Assembly (NCBI GenBank): GCA_963792075.1
Contig: CAWBUW010000012.1
Location: 1,550,001-1,614,000 of the forward strand
DNA: 64,000 nucleotides
Source: CAWBUW01 sp963792075
GTDB lineage: Bacteria; Chloroflexota; Anaerolineae; Anaerolineales; UBA4823
Direction: 5' to 3'
This document shows, one piece after another, positions 41,481 through 49,133 of this stretch. Positions within the stretch are counted from its first letter, which is position 1. Every line of letters starts with the position of its first letter. Both the position numbers and the translations under genes were made by a program. The notes beneath the pieces were generated by a model. The model did not search any database. It had not been told where the DNA came from and was given only the letters and a program-made list of their open reading frames with translations.

Positions 41481-42236
41481 TTAATCTAATACCCTTGGTC
41501 CATGAAAAACTGTAAATGTAAAATATTCTTTATTCTTTGAATTGTCAATCCAATAGATATCTGAGACTAGAGGATAAGCGGCAAGTGCATACCAATCCCT
41601 CCACTTGTTAGCCTCCTCTCTACATGTTTGAATTGTTTCCCAATCAGGCCTATTTTTGAGGAGTACCTTGTTCTCATCTTTCATTCCAGCCATGTCGTAA
41701 AAGCCGGTTGCTCCATAAACAGGATCTTTAGAAGACTGAGATCCGTATGTCAGCCATGCTTCGTAAGCATTATTCACGACCTTAGCTATTTCGTGGAATT
41801 TTCTTGAAGTTATTTTAATATTCAGAGGGTGTTCTGCATCAGGGGTAAAACTTCTATCATATGCCTCATATAGTATAGCCAATTCGTGAAACCTTGTCTC
41901 ATACTTTGGTGTAAATCCCAGTTCATCCAATACTTCACTTTCGTGCTGTCCCCAAGAATAAGCAACCCACGTTTCGTAGGTACTCCTATATGGTAGTTTT
42001 GCCCAATAATGTATATGAGCCTTTATATCAAAAGATAATTTGTTAAGTAGCGCTCAGGCTTTCTTATGGTTTATATCGTCGGGGACATTTCCACTATGCG
42101 ATTCAAAAACAATCAACATTCTTAGATTTCTTAATGCATCTTCAGTTAATGGGTAACTATATTCTGCACCCTCGTAAGGCTCTTTAATACAATTCCCATT
42201 TACATCAAAATCGTTACACGGGCGTTTTCGCCACGA
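41481..42236 (-). pseudogene. RHS tip 3 variable domain, disrupted
   Basis: After the RHS end (NPVRYAD near 42236) a frameshift leads into PCNDFDVNGNCIKEPYEGAE, an in-frame TGA at 42054-42056, then ALLNKLSFDIKAHIHYW, VAYSWGQHESEVLDELGFTP and, in the longest open stretch (41481-41930), FHEIAKVVNNAYEAWLTYG and VSDIYWIDNSKNKEYFTF. About 240 residues in all; toxin family not recognised. No immunity gene follows; the next thing is the propeller pseudogene. Confidence 0.55.
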
Positions 42237-43400
42237 TCAGCATAACGCACGGGATTCGCATGTCCGTAAAGCCACGCATTGTATGATATCGGTAACAACT
42301 TATCCCCTCGCCAAGTATCTTTCGAGATAAATCGGCCAGTTTCCATCGAATACCACCGGGAGCGTAGATACTGCAACTTAATGTAATCGTCCGTCCATTC
42401 CCCCGCGTAGCCATATGGGCTCTGCCCTGCATCCGCCCTGGCTCAAGGTTTCGCCAAACGGCTGGAAGGACTGCGCCAGCGTCACGTTCCCACTGGCATC
42501 CGCCAACTGCCGCACCGAGCCGAGCGCATCGGGCAGGAAGTATTCCGGCGCCGTCCCGCTGTACTGCGCGATGCGCCCGCTGCCATACAGGTAAGTGTGC
42601 GTGCCGTCCGAGAGCACCTGCGTCAAGCCTCCTGCCATATCCAGCGTGTAAGTCGTGGCCACACCGTTCACCGTCTGCCGCATCCTGTCTCCTTGACCAT
42701 TATAAACCATGCTGGCAGTGTAAGATGGTCCTGTGATGGTGGATAAACGGTTGGCGTGGTTGTACGTGTAGCTGCGCACGCCATCCGAGAGCAGGTTGCC
42801 ATTATTATCCCAGGTATATGTGACTCCATCCACGGCAGACAACCGGTTCGCAGCGTCGTAGGTTGAGGTGTTGATCGTACCGCCCAGCGTTTCTTCCGTC
42901 AGCCGGTTGCCAACAGCGTCGTAGGTATAGTGGAAATACACCCCATTATTGTAGTCAGCGCGGGTCATCCGGTTGAGCGGGTCGTAGATATAAGTCATAA
43001 CCCGTGTCACAGGCTCGCCGCTAAGCGGCATACTTCCTGATAAACTTGAATCGGGCACATTCGGAGCTAATGCGTCTACCAGTTCCAGACCTGGTTGGGC
43101 GGTGTCGCGTGTGACAGGCCCCACGGTTTCCGTAGCAATTATGTTTATCTGGCTGCCAGCCGCTCTATCAATTATAGCGGAAAGATCGACTGCCATGATG
43201 ATCGAAAGGTATGGATAGGATAGAGGCGGAACGATTTCTACTTCAGGAGTACCCACACCTCCAGGCTGCCCGTTGTCCGCTTCTGTCGGTGATGAAAGCG
43301 CTTGGGTAGAGGCGATCAGTGGTTTGGTAGAATTGCCCGTCTCCACAGGACTGACTCGGGAATAGGCTCCATTTGCCATTCCTGGCAGCATCCTGACCAT
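42237..43400 (-). pseudogene. RHS/YD-repeat core, C-terminal part, frameshifted
   Basis: This is the only copy of the RHS core with YD repeats left in the window: YDPLNRMTRADYNNGVYFHY, TYDAVGNRLTEETLGG, TYTWDNNGNLLSDG, then VATTYTLDMAGG, EYFLPDALGSVRQL and QPFGETLSQG. A one-base insertion near 42430 shifts the frame before GQSPYGYAGEWTD; in the new frame it continues with YLRSRWYSMETGRFISKD to 42236. Upstream it is joined by another frameshift (about 43430) to the LamG-like segment. Confidence 0.65.
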
Positions 43401-44181
43401 GTCTCCGATGTAGGTCTCGCGCCGCGACTAAAGGCATCGAAGTACTCAGTACCCCTTGTTCCGGTATCGATCCAGGCAACAGCTCCAAGCTGTGCGTAAT
43501 CGACTTTGCGTGTGTCATTATCGACGTTGGTGAAATTGCCTTGTTGGGTTCCATCAACCCAGAAAGTCAATACCCCGTTGTTGGCTCCGACCGCGGTGGC
43601 AGCTTGCCAGTCTATTTCAATGTAATGAGCAACATCACTGATTGTCACCCACGATGTGGTGCTGAAGTATGACGAATCAAGGGCAGCCGCCGCCCGCACT
43701 TGATAAGCGCCGGCATATTGGAGTTCAATATACGCTATGACAACGTTGTCACGGTTGAGAGCATAGAAAATGTAATGGGCGTTGCCGCTCGCCATGACGA
43801 TGGAATTAGGATCGAAGTAGAAACGCGCCCGGTAATGAGTCTCTTCGAAGGGATTCCAATCCGTCACATAAATATTGGTATTGTCATTGATGACGGCTTT
43901 CATCCCATAAGTCCCGGTAATCGCTGCACTCGCATCCACGCTTAAGTCCCCGCCGCCGGTCGTACTTGAAGACCAGGCATTTAAATTGCCCGACTCGAAA
44001 CCATCTGCAAAAATGAAGTCGGTTTTGACTGGCAGGGGAGGCGGTGCAGGCACAGTCGGATCAAGACCGATGTAAGTGTCCCGGTGAGATACAAAGGTAT
44101 CGAAGTACCTTGGTTATCATGATAGGAATTGACAAAGCCTTCACAGCCTCCAAAAACTTGAGGGATGATGAGGCTGACCAC
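43401..44181 (-). pseudogene. Concanavalin/LamG-like segment of the RHS protein
   Basis: A beta-rich domain of about 220 residues (FIFADGFESGNLNAWSSS, YRARFYFDPNSIVM, HYIEIDWQAATAVGANNG, VDYAQLGAVAWIDTG) ends in GTEYFDAF and, in another frame, a SRRETYIGD-like end. A second copy of that end motif (YFDTF, RDTYIGLDP) appears upstream near 44080 in a shifted frame, so the protein had at least two such domains. The 5' part is lost near 44200, next to the IS110 remnant. Confidence 0.55.
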
Positions 44182-44280
44182 GGCCTGGCCAGTTTAGGAA
44201 AAACAAGAAACGTAGATTAGTATAGCATAAGAACAAAACAGTGACAATTTCGGGGTATATTGTTATATCTTTAGTTTCCG

Positions 44281-44808
44281 CTAACAGCGGATGAACTCAA
44301 GATGCAATTAGCGCACCTGACCGACTTGCAAGACAATTTAGGGGAGGTTGAAGCAGAAATCCAAAAAGACTTTTCAAAGTTTGAAGGGCCGAGGGACTTG
44401 TTAGATTCCATTCCTGGCATTGACCTGACCGCAGCTTATGCAATTATGGCAGAGATTGGCACCGATATGTCAGCTTTCCCAACTGCTGAACACATTTGTT
44501 CCTGGGCTGGGTTGGCCCCCGGAAATCATGAGAGCGCTGGGAAGAAGAAAAAGGAGCGCGTCACACCTGGCAATAATTACCTCAAAACGATCCTTTGTGA
44601 AGTTGCTTGGGTGATTGCAGCTCACCGAGAGTATTATCTCTCCGGATGGTATTGGCGGCTCAAACAACGCACAGATTCCAAATGTGCGATTGTCGCTTTA
44701 GCTCGTAAACTTCTCGTAATCATCTATGCCATGTTGAAGAAGAATCAACCTTTTGATGAACAGAAATTCTTGGAACGCAAAGAATTTACCGGATGGTCAA
44801 TGAACTAA
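44281..44808 (+). pseudogene. IS110-family transposase, C-terminal remnant
   Basis: From 44281 (LTADELK) the frame gives the IS110 C-terminal region: LLDSIPGIDLTAAYAIMAEIG (helix-hairpin-helix), AEHICSWAGLAPGNHESAGK and PGNNYLKTILCEVAW. The N-terminal DEDD catalytic part is absent, so the element is dead. No ends recognised. Confidence 0.75.
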
Positions 44809-44872
44809 CCAAGTTGGGTTATGCGGTTTCCAGCCCCGCCTAATATTATTTTCGTAGCAAGGTTCAAAAATC

Positions 44873-45064
44873 TTGCACTTTGTGGCCGTTTTTCACGATT
44901 CGGCCACTGATTGCACAAAGGTTACGCTAGGACTTAACCATACTCAATCTCAATATTGTTCCGCTCCAAGAGCAACTATGTGTAGTACACAGAATAAAGC
45001 TTCAACTGAATTTCGGTCCCTCGAAACAGATGATATAAACGGCGTGGTGTCTATCTATCCATAA
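44873..45064 (+). pseudogene. Matrixin-like metalloprotease C-terminal remnant
   Basis: The last 50 codons (ATMCSTQNKASTEFRS then LETDDINGVVSIYP) resemble the C-terminal end of matrixin-type metalloproteases, which often finish in DDINGxxxIYP. The HExxH zinc site is absent. The rest of 44809-45097 shows nothing else. Confidence 0.45.
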
Positions 45065-45097
45065 GCAGGCATTTTCTCAACCAGGAGGTAGGCGGTC

Positions 45098-45430
45098 ATG
45101 AACCGTAAACTAATTTTCGTTTTGATCGGTGTCTTGGTCCTTGGGGTTATATTGGGTCTCTTATGGAGCGTTGCACCGGTAAATAGCCAATCCAAAGGTA
45201 AAGCCATCGTTGAACAGGGTGCCAGCCGGATTTCCGATAAACTGCCGATAACGCATAGGCGCGGGCTCTGGCGATGGCTTTTTTCATTCTTGGAAAAGCT
45301 ATACTCCTCCTCTGCTTGCCCTTTTAGAGGATTTGGCTATACTATGCGGTATGGACGAGACGCACCTTTATCGCCAGGTAGCCGACAAGATCCGCCAGGA
45401 AATCCTCTCGGGGGCATGGAAGCCGGGTGA
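45098..45430 (+). CDS. Small membrane-anchored protein, possibly truncated
   Basis: A strong AGGAGGT lies 9 bp before the ATG. Residues 1-55 look real: an N-terminal helix (LIFVLIGVLVLGVILGLLW) and a soluble stretch. Beyond about 45260 the frame runs through the next gene's promoter and start, so the true end was probably lost. It follows the matrixin remnant and may have belonged with it. Confidence 0.4.
   Translation: MNRKLIFVLIGVLVLGVILGLLWSVAPVNSQSKGKAIVEQGASRISDKLPITHRRGLWRWLFSFLEKLYSSSACPFRGFGYTMRYGRDAPLSPGSRQDPPGNPLGGMEAG
45316..45351 (+). promoter_or_regulatory. Promoter of a probably leaderless gntR-type gene
   Basis: TTGCCC (45316-45321), 16 bp, TATACT (45338-45343). The ATG at 45351 is 7 bp after the -10 box, where transcription should start, and there is no ribosome binding site at normal distance. 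Confidence 0.55.
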
Positions 45431-46451
45431 CCGGCTGCCGCCGCTGCGCGAGCTGGCGGAACGCTGGAACTGTACGGTCGGCACGGTGCAGCACGCCTAT
45501 CACGAATTGGCGCAGCAAGGGCTGGTGACCAGCCGGGCGGGCCAGGGGACGCGTGTGGTGGACCGCCTGCCGGAACCGGTGCAACGGGAGACGCCGCTGC
45601 GGAGGGCAGTGCTGGTGCACAAAGCGGAGACCTTTTTATTGGAGGCGCTGGCTTCAGGGTATGCGCTGGCAGAGGTGGAGGGCGCGGTGCACCAGGCCAT
45701 GGACCGCTGGCGCGTGGCTGAACGGGTGGAGATGCCCGCCGAGGCGCAGGTGGTGCGCTTTGCGGGCAGTCACGACCTGGCGGTGACCTGGCTGGCCGGG
45801 ATTTTCCCGGCCCTCGCGCCGGGGGCCAGCCTGCGGCTGAGCTTTACGGGCAGCCTGGGGGGACTGCTGGCGCTGGCCGGCGGGCAGGCCGATCTCGCGG
45901 GGGCGCACCTGTGGGATGTAGAGAGCGATACCTATAATGACTCCTACGTGCGGCGCTTTTTCCCAGGGCAGCGCGTGGCGCTGGTAACCCTGGCGCAGCG
46001 CCGCCTGGGCCTGATCCTGCCCCCCGGTAACCCGCTGGATATCGAGGCGCTGGCTGACCTGGCTCGGCCTGGCCTGCGCTTTGTCAACCGGCAGTCAGGC
46101 TCGGGTACTCGCGTTTGGCTGGATATCATGCTATCGCGCGGCGGCATTTCCCCAACCCGTATCCAGGGCTACGACAACGAACAGATGACCCACCTGGCAG
46201 TGGCTGAAGCGGTGGCGCAGCAGCAGGCCGATGTGGGCCTGGGGCTGGAAGCGGCGGCGATCCCCTATGGGTTGGATTTCTGCCTGCTGGCGCATGAACG
46301 TTACGACCTGGTGATCCCAGAGACCTCGCTGCGGCTGCCGGAAGTGCAGTCCCTGGTAGATGCGTTGGCTCGGCCCGACATCCGCGACGCCATCCAGGCA
46401 TTGGGGGGGTACGATACCGCCCTGACCGGCCAGATCCATTGGGTAAGTTAA
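45351..46451 (+). CDS. GntR-family regulator with binding-protein-like domain
   Basis: Residues 1-70 are a GntR winged helix (LYRQVADKIRQEILSGAWKP, LPPLRELAERWNCTVGTVQ). Residues 120-360 are a PBP-like domain related to molybdate/tungstate binding proteins (RFAGSHDLAVTWLAG, GSLGGLLALAGGQADLAGAH, FVNRQSGSGTRVWLD, YDNEQMTHLAVAEAVA). This architecture is typical of regulators placed next to oxyanion transporters. The tungstate transporter genes follow, so it probably senses tungstate or molybdate and controls them. ATG 45351 is chosen over TTG 45333, which lies in the promoter. Confidence 0.85.
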   Translation: MDETHLYRQVADKIRQEILSGAWKPGDRLPPLRELAERWNCTVGTVQHAYHELAQQGLVTSRAGQGTRVVDRLPEPVQRETPLRRAVLVHKAETFLLEALASGYALAEVEGAVHQAMDRWRVAERVEMPAEAQVVRFAGSHDLAVTWLAGIFPALAPGASLRLSFTGSLGGLLALAGGQADLAGAHLWDVESDTYNDSYVRRFFPGQRVALVTLAQRRLGLILPPGNPLDIEALADLARPGLRFVNRQSGSGTRVWLDIMLSRGGISPTRIQGYDNEQMTHLAVAEAVAQQQADVGLGLEAAAIPYGLDFCLLAHERYDLVIPETSLRLPEVQSLVDALARPDIRDAIQALGGYDTALTGQIHWVS

Positions 46452-46524
46452 CAATTCCACTCTGGACAGCATTCGCAGTTGACACTATACTTGTACGCAT
46501 ACAATAGTATGTGCACAGGGATCC

Positions 46525-47183
46525 ATGTCGACTGAACTCACGGAAATCATCTTTCTATCTTTACAGGTCTCAGGGATAGCGTTGGCCTTCAGTACGCTGA
46601 TCGGCGTGCCGTTGGGCGTGACGATGGGATTGAAGCGCTTTGCCGGGCGGAAGCTGGTGATGGCGCTGCTGTACACCGGGATGGGTTTCCCCCCGGTGGT
46701 GATCGGCCTCTTCGTTTACCTGCTGCTCTCTCGCAGCGGGCCCCTGGGTTCGTTGGACCTGGCAGGCATGCCGCAGTTGTTCACCCCCGGAGCGATGGTG
46801 CTGGCGCAGACCATCATCGCCTTCCCGCTGGTAGCCGGCTTTACCATGGCCGCGGTGCTGGGGGTGGACCCGGCGCTGCGCCAGCAGGTGCTGGCGTTGG
46901 GCGCCACGCAGAGACAGGCTGCCTGGGCGGTGCTGCGCGAGGCGCGGGTGGGGGTCATTGCCTCGGTCGTGGCGGGCTTTGGCTCGATTATCTCGGAAGT
47001 GGGCGCGGTCATGCTGGTGGGGGGCAATATCGAGGGGCGTACCGCGTCCTGACCACTGCCATCGTGCTGGAGACGCGCAAAGGCAACTTTGACCTGGCGC
47101 TGGCGTTGGGAGGCGTGCTGCTGGGAATATCTTTCCTCACGAACTTGCTGCTGCTGCGCTTGCAAGGGAAGGGTGGGCGATGA
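46525..47183 (+). pseudogene. tupB: Tungstate ABC transporter permease, frameshifted
   Basis: About 175 intact codons give a TupB/ModB-like permease (IGVPLGVTMGLKRFAGRKLV, GMGFPPVVIGLFVYLLLSR, VLALGATQRQAAWAVLREA, EVGAVMLVGGNIEG). After GNIEG a missing C near 47044 (ACCGCG for ACCCGCG) shifts to a stop at 47052; the other frame continues with RVLTTAIVLETRKGNFDLAL and a last helix to 47183. Corrected length is about 219 residues. The ATPase and binding protein are intact, so this could be a sequencing error. Confidence 0.8.
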
Positions 47184-47917
47184 ATAATCCGCGCCCTATC
47201 TACTGCTTGCAGGGGCTGACCAAGGCCTATAACGGCCGCGTGGTGCTCGAGCTGCCCCATTTGGAGATCTACACCGGCGAGATCTTTGCGCTGGTGGGGC
47301 CGAGCGGGTCGGGAAAATCCACGCTGCTGCGCTTATTGAATTTCCTGGAGCCGCCCACCCAGGGACAGATCGTCTTTAATGAAACGGAGCTGGTGAACGG
47401 CAAACAGGCCCCGCTGGCCATCCGCCGGCGTGTGACGACTGTATTTCAGCACCCCCTGCTGTTGAATGAGAGTGTATGGAATAACGTGACCTATGGCCTG
47501 CGCCTGCGCGGCGAGCGGGACCTGCGGGCGCGCACCGAGGAGGCGCTGCAAGAAGTGGGCCTGGCCAGGCTGGCGCACGAGCGGGCGCGCACCTTGTCGG
47601 GCGGCGAGGCGCAGCGCGTGGCGCTGGCGCGGGCCATCGTCTTGCGGCCGGATGTGCTGCTGCTGGATGAACCCACGGCCAACCTGGATCCCTACAACGT
47701 CGGGCTGATCGAGCAGATCGCCCAGCGATTGAACCAGGAGCAGGGCGTTACACTGGTATTGGTGACGCACAACGTTTTCCAGGCGCACCGCCTGGCGCAG
47801 CGCGTGGCGCTGCTGTTGGATGGGAAGCTGGTGGAGGTTGCCCCCACCGAACAATTTTTCAATGCACCGGTCGAGCCGCGCACGCGCGCCTTTGTGCACG
47901 GTGAAATGGTGTATTGA
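47180..47917 (+). CDS. tupC: Tungstate ABC transporter ATPase
   Basis: The 245-residue ATPase has Walker A GPSGSGKSTLLRLLNFL near residue 38, signature LSGGEAQRVALARAI and Walker B LLLDEPTANLDPYN. Its start overlaps the restored end of the permease frame by 4 bp (ATGA), which supports the corrected permease. Position between permease and TupA defines the substrate class. Confidence 0.88.
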   Translation: MNNPRPIYCLQGLTKAYNGRVVLELPHLEIYTGEIFALVGPSGSGKSTLLRLLNFLEPPTQGQIVFNETELVNGKQAPLAIRRRVTTVFQHPLLLNESVWNNVTYGLRLRGERDLRARTEEALQEVGLARLAHERARTLSGGEAQRVALARAIVLRPDVLLLDEPTANLDPYNVGLIEQIAQRLNQEQGVTLVLVTHNVFQAHRLAQRVALLLDGKLVEVAPTEQFFNAPVEPRTRAFVHGEMVY

Positions 47918-47918
47918 T

Positions 47919-47963
47919 ATTTTGTCAGTTTGGGCAAGCAAAGCTTGCCCAAACTGACAAAAT
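47919..47963. repeat. Perfect 21-bp inverted repeat between tupC and tupA
   Basis: Arms 47919-47939 and 47943-47963 surround loop AAA (core GGGCAAGC-AAA-GCTTGCCC). It begins 1 bp after the tupC stop and ends 26 bp before the tupA start. It resembles the 11251-11290 repeat (GAAGCAAAGCTTC core). It could protect or modulate the mRNA between the two genes. Confidence 0.75.
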
Positions 47964-47989
47964 TTAGAAAGAAGAAAAAGGAGCAGAAG

Positions 47990-48940
47990 ATGAAAATTCG
48001 AAAGTTGCTCAATGTTTTGGTGCTGGCAGCGCTGCTGCTTTCAGCCTGCGCCAGCGCGGCCACGGAGACGCCCAAGGCCACCGCCCCTGTGGTGGTGGAA
48101 CCTACTGCTACCAGCGCGGAGGTCGTCAAACCCACCTCAACGCCGCTGCCGGCGGCTGCCCCGGCGGAAGAGAAGAAGCTGATCCTGGCCACCACGACCA
48201 GCACGCAGGACTCGGGTCTGCTGGAAGTCATCCTGCCGGTTTTCGAACAGCAGTTCGGGGTCAAGGTGGATGTGATCGCAGTGGGCACCGGCCAGGCGCT
48301 GCAGCTCGGCATGGATGGCAACGCAGATGTGCTGCTGGTGCACGCACGCGCCAAAGAAGATGAGTTCATGGCCAACGGTCACGGCGTGCGCCGCGAAGAC
48401 GTCATGTACAATGATTTCGTGATTGTTGGCCCTGAAGCCGACCCTGCCGGGATCAAGGGGATGACCTCTGCCGTCGAGGCATTCAAGAAACTGGCTGAGA
48501 CGAAGTCGGTCTTCATCTCGCGCGGCGATGATTCGGGTACGAATACCAAGGAATTGAGCATCTGGAAAAAGGCCGAGATTGAGCCTGGAGGCGATTGGTA
48601 CATTTCTGCCGGGCAGGGCATGGGCGAGGTGCTGACCATGGCGGCAGAGAAGCAAGCTTATACGCTCAGCGACCGGGCGACCTACCTGGCGCGCACGCTG
48701 GAAGGCTTGAAACTGGTTGTGCTGGTCGAAGGCGATAAGGCGCTGTTCAATCCCTATGGCGTCATTGCCGTGAATCCGGCGAAGAACCCGAACATTCATA
48801 CCGATTTGGCCAACCAGTTCATCGATTGGATTATCTCGCTGCCGACCCAGGAGCTGATTGCCTCCTTTGGCAAAGAACAGTTTGGGCAATCTTTGTTTAC
48901 GCCCGATTCTGCTCTCTGGCGCGCAGCGCATGGCAACTGA
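47990..48940 (+). CDS. tupA: Tungstate-binding lipoprotein TupA
   Basis: The 316-residue lipoprotein has LLLSACASA (Cys near 19), a Thr/Pro-rich linker, then the TupA signature ILATTTSTQDSGLLEVILPVF (the TTTS motif binds the oxyanion), VIAVGTGQALQLG, GDADVLLVHA-like text (NADVLLVHARAKEDEFM), FISRGDDSGTNTKE and GQGMGEVL. It delivers tungstate to TupBC. ATG 47990 has AAAGGAG 6 bp upstream; the longer frame starts in the palindrome. Confidence 0.92.
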   Translation: MKIRKLLNVLVLAALLLSACASAATETPKATAPVVVEPTATSAEVVKPTSTPLPAAAPAEEKKLILATTTSTQDSGLLEVILPVFEQQFGVKVDVIAVGTGQALQLGMDGNADVLLVHARAKEDEFMANGHGVRREDVMYNDFVIVGPEADPAGIKGMTSAVEAFKKLAETKSVFISRGDDSGTNTKELSIWKKAEIEPGGDWYISAGQGMGEVLTMAAEKQAYTLSDRATYLARTLEGLKLVVLVEGDKALFNPYGVIAVNPAKNPNIHTDLANQFIDWIISLPTQELIASFGKEQFGQSLFTPDSALWRAAHGN

Positions 48941-49088
48941 ACCTTAAAACTTTGATTCGCCTCTTGTGGAATAGAACATTCGTGCTATATTTAAATCAGA
49001 AGCGGCTGCCGGTAAACTCAAATCTCATGACGCTGTTGGACCGCAGCGTGTAGTAAACGAAAAGACCGGTACACAGCCGCTGCAGGAT

Positions 49089-49126
49089 GGGGCGGGGTTG
49101 GCAGATGATGCTGCCAACCCCGCCCC
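49089..49126. terminator. 16-bp perfect hairpin between tupA and uvrA
   Basis: Arms 49089-49104 (GGGGCGGGGTTGGCAG) and 49111-49126 pair over loop ATGATG. It is 7 bp past the uvrA stop (minus strand) and 150 bp past tupA, so it could end both convergent transcripts. No U-tract on either side. The remaining 48941-49088 shows nothing. Confidence 0.6.
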
Positions 49127-49133
49127 GATCAAT

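Noticed and set aside
48972..48985. Second SOS box (GAACATTCGTGC)
   Set aside because: One half-site is mismatched (GTGC for GTTC) and it does not precede a gene start.
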